DNA of 64,000 nucleotides, taken from the NCBI RefSeq assembly GCF_001693415.1, contig NZ_MAKX01000001.1, positions 1,320,047-1,384,046 on the forward strand. Reading direction: 5' to 3'. The stretch comes from Tenacibaculum soleae (GTDB taxonomy: Bacteria > Bacteroidota > Bacteroidia > Flavobacteriales > Flavobacteriaceae). How positions within the stretch are numbered: position 1 is the first letter of the stretch; every line of letters starts with the position of its first letter. Under the pieces are notes generated by a model. That model saw only the letters and a program-made list of their open reading frames with translations, did not search any database and was not told the origin of the DNA. Made by a program: the position numbers and the translations under genes. Positions 55,340-63,783 of this stretch are shown one piece after another.

Positions 55340-55345
55340 CCACTT

Positions 55346-56374
55346 ATGATTTTAAAACAATTTACAGAACTTAAAGAATTTTTATCAAAACCTAAAAACA
55401 TTGTAGTTATAGGTCATAGAAACCCTGATGGAGATGCAGTAGGTTCAACCTTAGGGTTAAAGCATTATTTAGATAAAAAAGGACATACCGTTCAGGTTGT
55501 AATGCCTAATGAATATCCTGATTTTTTACATTGGATACCAGGTTCTGAAACGGTATATCGATTTGATCGTCAAAATAAACAAAGTGTGCGATCATTAAAA
55601 AGCTCAGAAATAGTTTTTTTGTTAGATTTTAATGCCTTGCACAGAGTTGGTAGCGATATGCAAAACACATTAGAGCAGTATACAAATGATTTTGCATTGA
55701 TAGATCATCATCAACAACCCGATGAATTTGAATATATGTACTCTGATACCACCATGTCATCAACCTGTCAAATGGTGTATAATTTTATTGAAATGATGGG
55801 AGATGTTGCTTTGATTGACAAAAACATAGCTACTTGTTTGTACACTGGCATTATGACGGATACTGGATCTTTTCGTTTTAGATCAACCACAAGTACCACG
55901 CATCGTATTATTGCAGATTTAATTGATAAAGGTGCTGAAAATGATAGGATACATAGTAATGTGTTAGATGCAAATTCATACAGTCGTTTGTTATTGTTAG
56001 GGCAAGCATTAAGTAATATGAAGTTATTACCAGCACATAAAACGGCATTTATAACTTTATCAGAAGCCGAAAAGAAAAAATTTAATTACGAAAAAGGAGA
56101 CACAGAGGGGGTTGTAAACTATGCCCTTTCTTTAAAAGGAATTGTGTTTGCTGCTATTTTTATTGAAGATAAAGAGCAAGGTATTATTAAAATGTCACTT
56201 CGTAGTAAAGGAAGTTTTTCTGTAAATCAATTTGCTAGAAATCATTTTAATGGTGGTGGGCATGATAATGCAGCTGGTGGTAAAAGTTTAGAGTCGATGG
56301 AAGATACGATTGCAACATTTACAGCGTTATTACCTAAATATCAAAAAGAATTAGAAGTGTCTTATGAAGTTTAA
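55346..56374 (+). CDS. DHH/DHHA1 phosphoesterase (NrnA-like)
   Basis: A 342-residue manganese-dependent phosphodiesterase that degrades short oligoribonucleotides and/or pAp; some members act on cyclic-dinucleotide products. Metal motifs in order: GHRNPDGDAVGSTLGL, LLDFNALHRV, LIDHHQQPDEF (DHH) and GIMTDTGSFRF; the DHHA1 domain ends with RNHFNGGGHDNAAGG. Overlaps gldI by 11 bases. Confidence 0.95.
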   Translation: MILKQFTELKEFLSKPKNIVVIGHRNPDGDAVGSTLGLKHYLDKKGHTVQVVMPNEYPDFLHWIPGSETVYRFDRQNKQSVRSLKSSEIVFLLDFNALHRVGSDMQNTLEQYTNDFALIDHHQQPDEFEYMYSDTTMSSTCQMVYNFIEMMGDVALIDKNIATCLYTGIMTDTGSFRFRSTTSTTHRIIADLIDKGAENDRIHSNVLDANSYSRLLLLGQALSNMKLLPAHKTAFITLSEAEKKKFNYEKGDTEGVVNYALSLKGIVFAAIFIEDKEQGIIKMSLRSKGSFSVNQFARNHFNGGGHDNAAGGKSLESMEDTIATFTALLPKYQKELEVSYEV

Positions 56375-56888
56375 AGTTGTTTTTTTATTATCAGCGTTTT
56401 TAGGGTTGGTTTCGTGTAAAGAACCTGAAGCAAGAAGACCTAAAAAACAAGGAACCGTTAATTTTTATAATGAAGTAATTAAAAAGAATAAAAAATTAAA
56501 TGCTTTAGAAAAAAAACGTTTAGAAAATTGGATAGCTAAAGATACTATAAATAAGTATAACGTTTCTGAAAACGGATTTTGGTATAGATATATTGTTAAA
56601 GACTCTGTAAATAGCCAGAAGCCAAAAACTGATAATATTGTTTTAATTTCTTATGATATTTCAGATATTGCAGGAAATATTATTTATCCAAAGCAAGAAA
56701 GAAATTATAAAATAGATAAAGAAGATTTTATTCCGGCATTACAAGAAGGAATAAAGTTGATGAAAAAAGGAGAAACAGTTACATTTGTAATTCCGTCATA
56801 TAGTGCTTTTGGAGTAACTGGAGATGGAAATCAAATAAAAGTAAATCAACCAATACAAAGTACCGTAACATTAATCGAAATTAAATAA
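56364..56888 (+). CDS. gldI: Gliding-motility lipoprotein GldI (FKBP-type prolyl isomerase)
   Basis: A 174-residue lipoprotein (Cys18 in LGLVSC) followed by KEPEARRPKKQG, a start typical of GldI. The FKBP domain covers about residues 75-174 (LQEGIKLMKKGETVTFVIPS). GldI is required for gliding and type IX secretion in Flavobacterium, presumably folding periplasmic or surface components. Its presence suggests a gliding or T9SS-bearing organism. Start overlaps the DHH gene. Confidence 0.9.
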   Translation: MKFKVVFLLSAFLGLVSCKEPEARRPKKQGTVNFYNEVIKKNKKLNALEKKRLENWIAKDTINKYNVSENGFWYRYIVKDSVNSQKPKTDNIVLISYDISDIAGNIIYPKQERNYKIDKEDFIPALQEGIKLMKKGETVTFVIPSYSAFGVTGDGNQIKVNQPIQSTVTLIEIK

Positions 56889-56901
56889 CAAATAAATAAA
56901 A

Positions 56902-57627
56902 ATGAAATTAACTAAATTTTTAGCAGTAGCAGTTGTAACCTTATCAATTGTATCATGTGGTAATAGCCAATTTAAAACAAAAAGTTCATTAGCAACAGAA
57001 GTAGATTCAGTAAGCTATAGTTTAGGTTTAGATATGGCAAATAAAATTAAAATGAATTTTGAAGATTTAGATCAAGATTTATTTGTGCAAGGATTTAAAA
57101 ACGGAATGGATTCTACCAACCTTTTAGTTGAATCTAAAGATATTAATAATATCTTAAGAACATTTTTTCAAAAGCAACAACAAGAAAAAATGAAAGAACA
57201 ACAAGAAGCACAAGCAAAAAAAGCTGAAGCTGAGTTTGGAGAATATAAAAAAGAAGGAGAAAAATTTTTAGCAGATAATAAAGTAAAAGACGGTGTAAAA
57301 ACTACAGCTTCTGGTTTACAATATATTGTTTTAAAAGAAGGAAAGGGAGATGCGCCAACGGCTACTTCACGTGTTAAAGTTCATTACCATGGTACATTAA
57401 CAGACGGAACTGTTTTTGATAGTTCTGTTGATAGAGGAGAACCAACAGAGTTTGGAGTAAACCAAGTTATTAAAGGTTGGACAGAAGGGTTGCAATTGAT
57501 GAAGCCAGGTGCTAAATTTAAGTTTTTTATTCCTCAAGATTTGGCTTACGGAGCACAGCAAAGAGGTGCAAAAATTAAACCTTTTTCAGCTTTAGTCTTT
57601 GAAGTAGAATTGCTTGAAGTTAAGTAA
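56902..57627 (+). CDS. FKBP-type peptidyl-prolyl isomerase lipoprotein
   Basis: A 241-residue lipoprotein (Cys19 in LSIVSC). An N-terminal dimerisation-type helical domain (about 30-110, [17 protein letters not shown]) and a Lys/Gln-rich linker precede a full FKBP domain (about 135-241; [40 protein letters not shown]). The layout resembles FkpA/Mip. Periplasmic protein folding is the expected role. It is 13 bases after gldI. Confidence 0.95.
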   Translation: MKLTKFLAVAVVTLSIVSCGNSQFKTKSSLATEVDSVSYSLGLDMANKIKMNFEDLDQDLFVQGFKNGMDSTNLLVESKDINNILRTFFQKQQQEKMKEQQEAQAKKAEAEFGEYKKEGEKFLADNKVKDGVKTTASGLQYIVLKEGKGDAPTATSRVKVHYHGTLTDGTVFDSSVDRGEPTEFGVNQVIKGWTEGLQLMKPGAKFKFFIPQDLAYGAQQRGAKIKPFSALVFEVELLEVK

Positions 57628-57647
57628 TAAAAATATAAATAATAAAT

Positions 57648-57686
57648 AATTAGTTAGGTTAACACATTGTGTTAACCTAACTAATT
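57648..57686 (+). other. Perfect 18-bp hairpin between the two isomerase genes
   Basis: AATTAGTTAGGTTAACAC and GTGTTAACCTAACTAATT are exact complements with a 3-base loop (ATT). The T-run after it is short (GTTTATAAG). It may be a terminator for the DHH-gldI-FKBP unit or a transcript-processing site. It also contains the GTTAAC palindrome. Confidence 0.7.
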
Positions 57687-57716
57687 GTTTATAAGAGAAT
57701 CTAAAAATATAAGTGA

Positions 57717-58763
57717 ATGAAAATTTATAAAATTTTAATAGCAATTGTTGTGTTGTTTTCAGCATGTAAATCGGTGAAATACCCAGATTTAGAAAACGGT
57801 TTATATGCAGATATTCAAACAAATAAAGGAGATGTTTTAATAAAGTTGCATGAAAAAGAAGTGCCGATGACGGTGGCAAACTTTGTGTCATTAGCTGAAG
57901 GTGATAACCCTAAAATGACAGATTCTTTAAAAGGGAAACCTTATTACAATAGTACGAAGTTTCATAGGGTAATTAAAGATTTTATGATTCAAGGAGGAGA
58001 TATAACAGGTACCGGAGCAGGTAATGCTGGGTATAGGTTTGGAGATGAATTTCCTATGGATGAGAACGGAGAATTGATTTATAAGCACGATAGTGCAGGG
58101 GTTTTATCGATGGCAAACTCAGGTAAAGCAACAAATTCTAGTCAGTTCTTTATAACTCATAAAGAAACTCCTTGGTTAGATGGTATGCATTCAGTTTTTG
58201 GAAAAGTTTTAATTGGTCAAAACATTGTTGATGTAATTCAGAAAAACGATTATATTAAAGAAGTTAATATAATTAGAGTTGGTAGCGAGGCTAAAAAATT
58301 TAAAGCAGCCACTGTATTTGAATATGAGTTGTCAAAAGAAGAAGAAAGAAAAGCAGAGCGTGAAAGAGTAATAGCGGAAGCAAAACGTAAATTTCAGGAA
58401 GATAAAGGGATTAAAAATGCAATTGCAACAGATTCGGGTTTAAAAGTATTGCAATTGCAAAAAGGAAATGGCAAAAAAGTAAATCCGGCATTATCTACCA
58501 CAGTTCATTATACATTGTATTTAGATAGTGGAAAAAAAGTAGCGTCAAGTCTTGATAAAAAAGAACCTTTTGTATTTACAATAAATAATTCTGAATTACC
58601 TTTAATTCCAGGTTGGAAAGAAGGTGTAAAAACAATGCGAGAAGGTGATAAGTCAATATTCTTTATTCCTTATTACTTAGGGTATGGAGAAGAAGGTTTA
58701 GGGCCAATTTTAGGAAAGTCAGATTTAGTTTTTGAAGTAGAAGTATTAAAAGTAGGAAAATAG
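57717..58763 (+). CDS. Cyclophilin-FKBP fusion prolyl isomerase lipoprotein
   Basis: A 348-residue lipoprotein (Cys17 in LFSAC) that joins two unrelated isomerase folds. Residues about 28-193 are a cyclophilin domain (KFHRVIKDFMIQGGDITGTG, SSQFFITHKETPWLDG, HSVFGKV). A charged helical linker (about 203-235) leads to an FKBP domain (about 240-348; VHYTLYLDSGKKVASS, LIPGWKEGVKTMREGD). Dual-family immunophilins of this kind are known from Flavobacterium. It is third in a run of three isomerase genes and precedes the PAP2 gene by one base. Confidence 0.94.
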   Translation: MKIYKILIAIVVLFSACKSVKYPDLENGLYADIQTNKGDVLIKLHEKEVPMTVANFVSLAEGDNPKMTDSLKGKPYYNSTKFHRVIKDFMIQGGDITGTGAGNAGYRFGDEFPMDENGELIYKHDSAGVLSMANSGKATNSSQFFITHKETPWLDGMHSVFGKVLIGQNIVDVIQKNDYIKEVNIIRVGSEAKKFKAATVFEYELSKEEERKAERERVIAEAKRKFQEDKGIKNAIATDSGLKVLQLQKGNGKKVNPALSTTVHYTLYLDSGKKVASSLDKKEPFVFTINNSELPLIPGWKEGVKTMREGDKSIFFIPYYLGYGEEGLGPILGKSDLVFEVEVLKVGK

Positions 58764-58764
58764 T

Positions 58765-59325
58765 TTGATAGAAAGAATTATACAAAAAGATAAAGAGCTT
58801 CTTATTTATTTAAATAATTTAGGAAGCGAGCAATGGGATGGGTTTTGGTTGGTAATAACCAATCAATTTAGTTGGACACCATTATTTTTATTAATGCTGT
58901 TTTTAATGTTTAAGTATTTAGGATGGAAAAAAGGACTGTTTACGATGTTATTTATAGCTGTATTGGTTGCTTTTTCAGATCAACTTACAAACGTTATAAG
59001 AGGTGTTTTTGAAAGGTTAAGACCAAATAATGATCCAGAGATAAAAGAGTTGTTAAGAACTTTAATAAGGCCACAGAGTTATAGTTTTGCTTCTGGGCAT
59101 GCTACTACATCTACAGTAGTAACAGTGTATTTGATTATGCTCTTAAAAAAACATATTGAATGGGTTAAGTTTTTGGTATTTTTTCCTTTAATATTTGCGT
59201 ATAGTAGATTGTATTTAGGAGTGCATTTTCCTATAGATATATTAGTGGGTTTTGTAAATGGAGCAATAATTGGGTGTTCAGCATTTAAGTTATATCAATT
59301 TTTAGTAAAAAAGATATTTAATTAG
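58765..59325 (+). CDS. PAP2-family membrane phosphatase
   Basis: A 186-residue integral membrane phosphatase. The three catalytic motifs are intact: RLRPNNDPE (KxxxxxxRP-like), SFASGHATTS (PSGH-like, catalytic His) and SRLYLGVHFPIDILVG (SRxxxxxHxxxD). Likely substrates are undecaprenyl diphosphate, phosphatidylglycerol phosphate or lipid A phosphates. The start is a TTG one base after the cyclophilin-FKBP stop; no in-frame ATG exists before the conserved region. Confidence 0.92.
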   Translation: MIERIIQKDKELLIYLNNLGSEQWDGFWLVITNQFSWTPLFLLMLFLMFKYLGWKKGLFTMLFIAVLVAFSDQLTNVIRGVFERLRPNNDPEIKELLRTLIRPQSYSFASGHATTSTVVTVYLIMLLKKHIEWVKFLVFFPLIFAYSRLYLGVHFPIDILVGFVNGAIIGCSAFKLYQFLVKKIFN

Positions 59326-59344
59326 TTTTAGAGTTTTAATTTAT

Positions 59345-59384
59345 ATAGCCATTTAATTTTAATAAGTTGAATGGCTATTTTTGT
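59345..59384 (+). terminator. Terminator after the PAP2 gene
   Basis: ATAGCCATT and AATGGCTAT pair across a 16-base AT-rich loop and are followed by TTTTT, 20 bases after the PAP2 stop. Confidence 0.75.
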
Positions 59385-59406
59385 AGTATAGGTATTTATA
59401 AAATAG

Positions 59407-59437
59407 AAAAAAGCTTACATCTGTAAGCTTTTTTTCT
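59407..59437. terminator. Second hairpin downstream of the PAP2 gene
   Basis: AAAAAAGCTTACA and TGTAAGCTTTTTT form a 13-bp stem with a very small loop, with A/T runs on both sides. It lies between the PAP2 terminator and the tRNA terminator and may act in either direction. Confidence 0.75.
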
Positions 59438-59450
59438 TTAATAATCCCCT

Positions 59451-59481
59451 AAAAAAAAGCCGAAGCGTTAGCTTCGGCTTT
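59451..59481 (-). terminator. Terminator of tRNA-Ser
   Basis: On the minus strand AAAGCCGAAGC and GCTTCGGCTTT pair around a 4-base loop and are followed by eight T, immediately after the tRNA 3' end. Confidence 0.85.
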
Positions 59482-59482
59482 G

Positions 59483-59567
59483 CGGAGAAAGAGGGATTCG
59501 AACCCCCGGTCCTGTTACAGACAACGGTTTTCAAGACCGCCGCATTCGACCACTCTGCCATTTCTCC
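59483..59567 (-). tRNA. tRNA-Ser (anticodon UGA)
   Basis: On the minus strand GGAGAAA pairs with TTTCTCC (acceptor stem). The D-arm GGCAGAGTGGTCGAATGC, the anticodon loop with TGA (CTTGAAA), a long variable arm typical of class II tRNAs, and the GGTTCGAATCC T-arm follow. The 3' CCA is not encoded. It reads UCA/UCG-type serine codons. The ORF that spans it on the same strand is not a gene. Confidence 0.97.
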
Positions 59568-59601
59568 AGGCATGCTATCAAGTAATCCCTGATTGCGGGT
59601 G

Positions 59602-59609
59602 CAAATATA
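59602..59609 (-). promoter_or_regulatory. Promoter -7 box for tRNA-Ser
   Basis: TATATTTG on the minus strand matches TAnnTTTG exactly, 35 bases upstream of the tRNA 5' end, with T-rich sequence about 20 bases further upstream. Confidence 0.65.
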
Positions 59610-59864
59610 CAACCTTTTTTCACTTCTAAAAAAAAAATGACACTTTTTTTTATTAAAATTTACCGTAAATAAAGGGTTTGTAGTGTAATTGTTTTTTTAT
59701 CAGGTAGTTATGTTTTAAATAAAAATAAATTTATTTTCTGTAAATCTCCTTTCATGTTTTTTTTATTTATAATAAAATAACATTTGCTTATTGTTCTAAG
59801 TAAATGTTGGTTTTAAAATCATGTAATTATCATGTAAAAGTGATAGTTTTTATTGTAAATAAAT

Positions 59865-59872
59865 TACTTTCG
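59865..59872 (+). promoter_or_regulatory. Promoter -7 box for aroC
   Basis: TACTTTCG is one base off TAnnTTTG, 18 bases before the aroC ATG, implying a very short leader. Confidence 0.5.
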
Positions 59873-59889
59873 TTTAAAATAGTGAAAGT

Positions 59890-60951
59890 ATGTTTAATTC
59901 GTTTGGAAATATTTTAAAATTGACCACTTTTGGTGAGTCGCACGGAATTGCAATTGGAGGAGTTATAGATGGTTTTCCTGCAGGAGTAGATGTTGACTTA
60001 ATAGCAATTCAAAAAGAACTAGATCGTCGTAAACCAGGGCAATCTAAAATTGTAACGCAACGTAAGGAACCAGATACGGTTGAGTTTTTATCAGGAATTT
60101 TTGAAGGTAAAACAACAGGAGCTTCTATTGGTTTTCAAATTAAAAACACCAATCAAAAAAGTAAAGATTATAATCATAATACAAATGTATATCGCCCTTC
60201 ACATGCCGATTATACATATGATAAAAAATATGGTGTAAGAGATCATAGAGGAGGAGGTAGAACATCTGCTCGTGAAACTGCCAATTGGGTAGTTGCTGGT
60301 GCTTTAGCAAAACAATTAATTAAACATATTAATATAAACGCATTTACATCATCAGTAGGTGATGTTTTTATGATGAAACCTTATCAGGAAGTAGATTTTT
60401 CTAAAATTGAAGATAATATCGTTCGTTGTCCTGATGATGCATCCGCAGAAAAAATGATCGCTAAAATTAAAGAAATTAAAAAAGCTGGTGATACTATTGG
60501 AGGTACCATAACTTGTGTAGCTCAAAATATGTCAGTTGGTTTAGGTGAGCCTATTTTTAATAAATTACATGCTGAGCTTGGTAAAGCAATGTTATCAATA
60601 AATGCTGTAAAAGGTTTTGAGTTTGGAAGTGGTTTTTGTGGTGCAAAAATGCAAGGGTCTGAGCATAATGATGTTTTTAATGAAGATGGAACTACACAAT
60701 CAAATTTGTCGGGAGGAATTCAAGGAGGAATTTCAAACGGAATGGATGTGTATTTTAGAGTAGCTTTTAAGCCAGTGGCTACAATTATGCAAAATCAACA
60801 AACAATTAATTCAGATGGTGACCTTACCGAGATTATGGGTAAAGGTCGTCATGATCCATGTGTGGTACCTAGAGCTGTACCAATTGTTGAAGCTTTAACA
60901 GCATTGGTTTTAGCTGATTTTTATTTGTTGAATAAAACAAGGAGAATATAA
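59890..60951 (+). CDS. aroC: Chorismate synthase
   Basis: Last step of the shikimate pathway, EPSP to chorismate, needing reduced FMN. At 353 residues it shows all signatures: [71 protein letters not shown] and [17 protein letters not shown]. Followed after 9 bases by a Crp-family gene that may be on the same transcript. Confidence 0.99.
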   Translation: MFNSFGNILKLTTFGESHGIAIGGVIDGFPAGVDVDLIAIQKELDRRKPGQSKIVTQRKEPDTVEFLSGIFEGKTTGASIGFQIKNTNQKSKDYNHNTNVYRPSHADYTYDKKYGVRDHRGGGRTSARETANWVVAGALAKQLIKHININAFTSSVGDVFMMKPYQEVDFSKIEDNIVRCPDDASAEKMIAKIKEIKKAGDTIGGTITCVAQNMSVGLGEPIFNKLHAELGKAMLSINAVKGFEFGSGFCGAKMQGSEHNDVFNEDGTTQSNLSGGIQGGISNGMDVYFRVAFKPVATIMQNQQTINSDGDLTEIMGKGRHDPCVVPRAVPIVEALTALVLADFYLLNKTRRI

Positions 60952-60960
60952 CGTTTATTT

Positions 60961-61494
60961 ATGAATTTACTTGAACAGTTATATGCGGCGTTATTACCTT
61001 TTTGGGAGCAAGAAATTGACCTGAAAAGAAACGAGTTTATTACTGTTCCTGGTGATGTAAATACCAATATGTATTTTGTAGTTGACGGAAGTTTACGAGT
61101 ATTTGTTGAAAGTGACGTTGAAGAACATACTATTCGTTTTGGTTATAAAAACTCATTTATAACAGCATTAGATTCGTTTTTAAAAGATATTCCAACTGTT
61201 TTTTATATACAAGCAATAAAAAAATGTAAACTTAAGGTGATTTCAAAAGAAAATTATTTAAAGTGTATAAACGCATCTAAAGAAAATCAACAAATATGGC
61301 AAACACTTTTACAGGAATTTGTGTATCAGCAAATAGAGCGTGAAAATGATTTAATTATTAATTCTCCTCAAAAAAGATTTGAAAGAGTGTTTAAGAGGAG
61401 TCCACAGTTATTTCAGGAAATACCTCAAAAGTATATTGCTTCTTATTTAAGAATGACGCCAGAAACCTTGTCTAGAATTATCAAAAAGTATTGA
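60961..61494 (+). CDS. Crp/Fnr-family transcriptional regulator
   Basis: A 177-residue regulator. The N-terminal cyclic-nucleotide-binding-like beta roll (about 20-115; FITVPGDVNTNMYFVVDGSL) lacks a recognisable cAMP-binding RS motif, so the ligand is unknown. The C-terminal helix-turn-helix (about 150-177; QKYIASYLRMTPETLSRI) is near the very end and short, as in many Bacteroidota members. No Fnr-type Cys cluster is present. Confidence 0.9.
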   Translation: MNLLEQLYAALLPFWEQEIDLKRNEFITVPGDVNTNMYFVVDGSLRVFVESDVEEHTIRFGYKNSFITALDSFLKDIPTVFYIQAIKKCKLKVISKENYLKCINASKENQQIWQTLLQEFVYQQIERENDLIINSPQKRFERVFKRSPQLFQEIPQKYIASYLRMTPETLSRIIKKY

Positions 61495-61526
61495 TTTAAA
61501 TCAAGTTTTATATTTAAGATGCATTT

Positions 61527-61534
61527 TAATTTTG
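61527..61534 (+). promoter_or_regulatory. Promoter -7 box for the DinB-like gene
   Basis: TAATTTTG matches TAnnTTTG exactly and overlaps an in-frame TTG at 61532, which therefore is unlikely to be the start; the ATG at 61550 fits better. Confidence 0.58.
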
Positions 61535-61549
61535 AAAAAAAATAAAATT

Positions 61550-62092
61550 ATGGTTTATAATAGTAGTGAAGTAATTAAAGATTTAATATTGATGACTACA
61601 TCGCATATTAATTATGCAAAAAAATTAGTAGAAGTTTCTGGTGAAAAATTACAGCATAAACAATCATCTAAATCATGGAGTGTTTTAGAATGTTTAGAGC
61701 ATTTAAATAGATATGCATTTTTTTATAATATTGAGATCAATAAAAAAATGATCGCATCATCATTACCTTTTTCTGAGACTTTTAAAAGCGGTTTTTTAGG
61801 TAATAAATTTGCCAATGATATGTTGCCTAAAGAGGGAATGACAACAATGAATACTTTTAAAAGTAAAAACCCTAATAATTCAAAATTAAATAAAGAAAAA
61901 GTATTGCTTGATTTTATAGCGCTTCAAGAAGAATTACTTGACTTATTAGAGGTTGCTAAAAATAAAAACGTAGATAAAATAAAAACAAAAACTACTTTGC
62001 CTTTAGTGAAATTTAAACTAGGTGATACTTTACGTTTTGTTATTCATCATAATGAACGACATATAGTGCAAGCTAAAAAAGCATTGATTTAA
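61550..62092 (+). CDS. DinB-family protein
   Basis: A 180-residue four-helix-bundle protein of the DinB superfamily. The metal-binding His pattern is visible: one in the first helix (SHINYAKK), one in the second (LECLEHLNRY) and a late HHNERHI. SSKSWSVLECLEHL is the typical DinB signature. Some relatives are bacillithiol or mycothiol transferases; the substrate here is unknown. I chose the ATG at 61550 over a TTG at 61532. Confidence 0.88.
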   Translation: MVYNSSEVIKDLILMTTSHINYAKKLVEVSGEKLQHKQSSKSWSVLECLEHLNRYAFFYNIEINKKMIASSLPFSETFKSGFLGNKFANDMLPKEGMTTMNTFKSKNPNNSKLNKEKVLLDFIALQEELLDLLEVAKNKNVDKIKTKTTLPLVKFKLGDTLRFVIHHNERHIVQAKKALI

Positions 62093-62094
62093 AT

Positions 62095-62127
62095 AAAAAA
62101 AGCTCGCAATTTGCGAGCTTTTTTTAT
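62095..62127. terminator. Bidirectional terminator between DinB-like gene and pdhC
   Basis: AAAAAAGCTCGCAA and TTGCGAGCTTTTTT pair into a near-perfect stem with almost no loop, flanked by A/T runs, at the junction of two convergent genes. Confidence 0.88.
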
Positions 62128-62145
62128 AGAGTGTTATTTTAAAAA

Positions 62146-63780
62146 CTATGCTAACATAGTAACAGGGTTTTCAATATAAGTTTTTAGTGTTTGTAAAAAC
62201 TGAGCTCCAACTGCACCATCAACGGTTCTGTGGTCGCAGGCTAAAGTTAACTTCATGGTATTACCAACTACAATTTCTCCGTTTTTAACAACTGGTTTTT
62301 GCACAATTGCTCCAACCGATAAAATTGCTGAATTAGGTTGATTAATGATTGATGTAAAACTTTCAATACCAAACATTCCTAGGTTAGAAACCGTAAAAGT
62401 ACTTCCTTGCATTTCAGCTGGTGTAATTTTCTTGTGTCTTGCTTTGCCTGCTAAATCACGAACCGAAGCTCCGATTTGAGTTAAGCTTAAAGCATCAGTA
62501 TGTTTTACTACCGGTACAACTAAGCCTTCATCAACAGCTACAGCAACACCAATATGGATGTGACTATGAAATAACGTGTTATTATCTGTCCAGCTAGTAT
62601 TTACATTTGGATGCTTTTTTAATGCCATAGCACAAGCTTTTACAACCATATCGTTAAATGATACTTTTATATCAGGAATCGCATTGATTGTTTTACGAGA
62701 AGCCATTGCATTATCCATATCTACTTCAATATTTAAGTAGAAATGAGGAGCAGAGAATTTAGAGTTTCCTAATGCTTTAGCGATAGCCTTACGCATTTGA
62801 GAGTTTTTAACCTCCGAAGTGTTTTCTTCTCCAGCAATTGCAAAATTAGTTACGGTTGTAGAGGCATCATTAGAAGTGGTGCTAGAAACAGCTTGCGTTG
62901 TAGCAGTTTTTGTAGCTGGAGTATAGTTTTCTACATCTTTTTTAATAATACGTCCGTTTTCACCAGAGCCGTTAATATTTGCTAAATTAATTCCTTTATC
63001 TTTTGCTATTTTTTTAGCTAAAGGAGAAGCAAATATTCTTCCTCCTGAAGAATTAGTTGTTACAGTTTCAGCTTTAACCTCTTCTTTATTAGGAGTTGGT
63101 TTGTTTTCTTCTTCTTCTTTAGATGTATTAGCAGCAATGTTGCTTCCTGAGCTTTGAGCGGCTAATACAGTAGCTACATCTGTTCCTTCTTTACCAATAA
63201 CGGCAAGTAAACTATCTACGGGTGCGGTTTTTCCTTCTTCAACACCGATGTGTAATAAAACACCTTCGTTAAAAGATTCGAATTCCATCGTAGCTTTATC
63301 AGTTTCAATTTCCGCTAAAATATCACCTTCTTCAACTTTATCACCTACTTTTTTTAACCAAGAAGCTACGGTTCCTTCTTCCATAGTATCACTTAAACGA
63401 GGCATGTTAATAACAGTTGCTCCTTCTGGCATTGTTACAGTATCGTTTTGTGTTGTAGTTTGGTTGTTGGTTGTTTCAGGTTTCGGTTTTTCTGTAGTTT
63501 CGGTTGCAGTTGCTCCGCTTAATAGAGCAGAAATATCTTCACCTTCTTCACCAATAATGGCTAATAACGTATCTACCGGAGATGTTTCACCTTCTTGCAC
63601 ACCGATATGTAGCAAAGTACCTTCGTTAAAAGATTCAAATTCCATCGTAGCTTTATCAGTTTCGATTTCGGCTAAAATATCACCTTCTTCAACTTTATCG
63701 CCTACTTTTTTTAACCAAGAAGCTACCACTCCTTCTTCCATCGTGTCGCTTAAGCGAGGCATGTTTATAATTATAGCCAT
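62146..63780 (-). CDS. pdhC: Pyruvate dehydrogenase E2 (dihydrolipoamide acetyltransferase)
   Basis: Core subunit of the pyruvate dehydrogenase complex. Two lipoyl domains (about 2-80 and 122-200) share the same ETDKATMEFESF with the lipoylated Lys. An E3/E1-binding domain follows (about 255-290; FASPLAKKIAKDKGI), then a catalytic acetyltransferase domain (about 320-544) with the CDHRTVDGA active-site His. Ala/Thr/Glu-rich linkers separate them. Total 544 residues. It starts 3 bases after the pdhA stop, so E1 alpha and E2 share an operon. The two lipoyl domains are almost identical at DNA level too. Confidence 0.96.
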   Translation of the reverse strand: MAIIINMPRLSDTMEEGVVASWLKKVGDKVEEGDILAEIETDKATMEFESFNEGTLLHIGVQEGETSPVDTLLAIIGEEGEDISALLSGATATETTEKPKPETTNNQTTTQNDTVTMPEGATVINMPRLSDTMEEGTVASWLKKVGDKVEEGDILAEIETDKATMEFESFNEGVLLHIGVEEGKTAPVDSLLAVIGKEGTDVATVLAAQSSGSNIAANTSKEEEENKPTPNKEEVKAETVTTNSSGGRIFASPLAKKIAKDKGINLANINGSGENGRIIKKDVENYTPATKTATTQAVSSTTSNDASTTVTNFAIAGEENTSEVKNSQMRKAIAKALGNSKFSAPHFYLNIEVDMDNAMASRKTINAIPDIKVSFNDMVVKACAMALKKHPNVNTSWTDNNTLFHSHIHIGVAVAVDEGLVVPVVKHTDALSLTQIGASVRDLAGKARHKKITPAEMQGSTFTVSNLGMFGIESFTSIINQPNSAILSVGAIVQKPVVKNGEIVVGNTMKLTLACDHRTVDGAVGAQFLQTLKTYIENPVTMLA

Positions 63781-63783
63781 GGT

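Larger units (their letters stand above)
59568..59889. other. Intergenic region between tRNA-Ser and aroC
   Basis: A 322-base AT-rich gap. It holds the minus-strand promoter of the tRNA (-7 box near 59602-59609) and the aroC promoter box near 59865. The middle (about 59640-59850) shows only A/T-rich runs, no ORF, no clear RNA. Confidence 0.65.

Noticed and set aside
59415..59612. 65-codon minus-strand frame across the tRNA
   Set aside because: The region folds as a complete tRNA-Ser with promoter and terminator; the frame is incidental.
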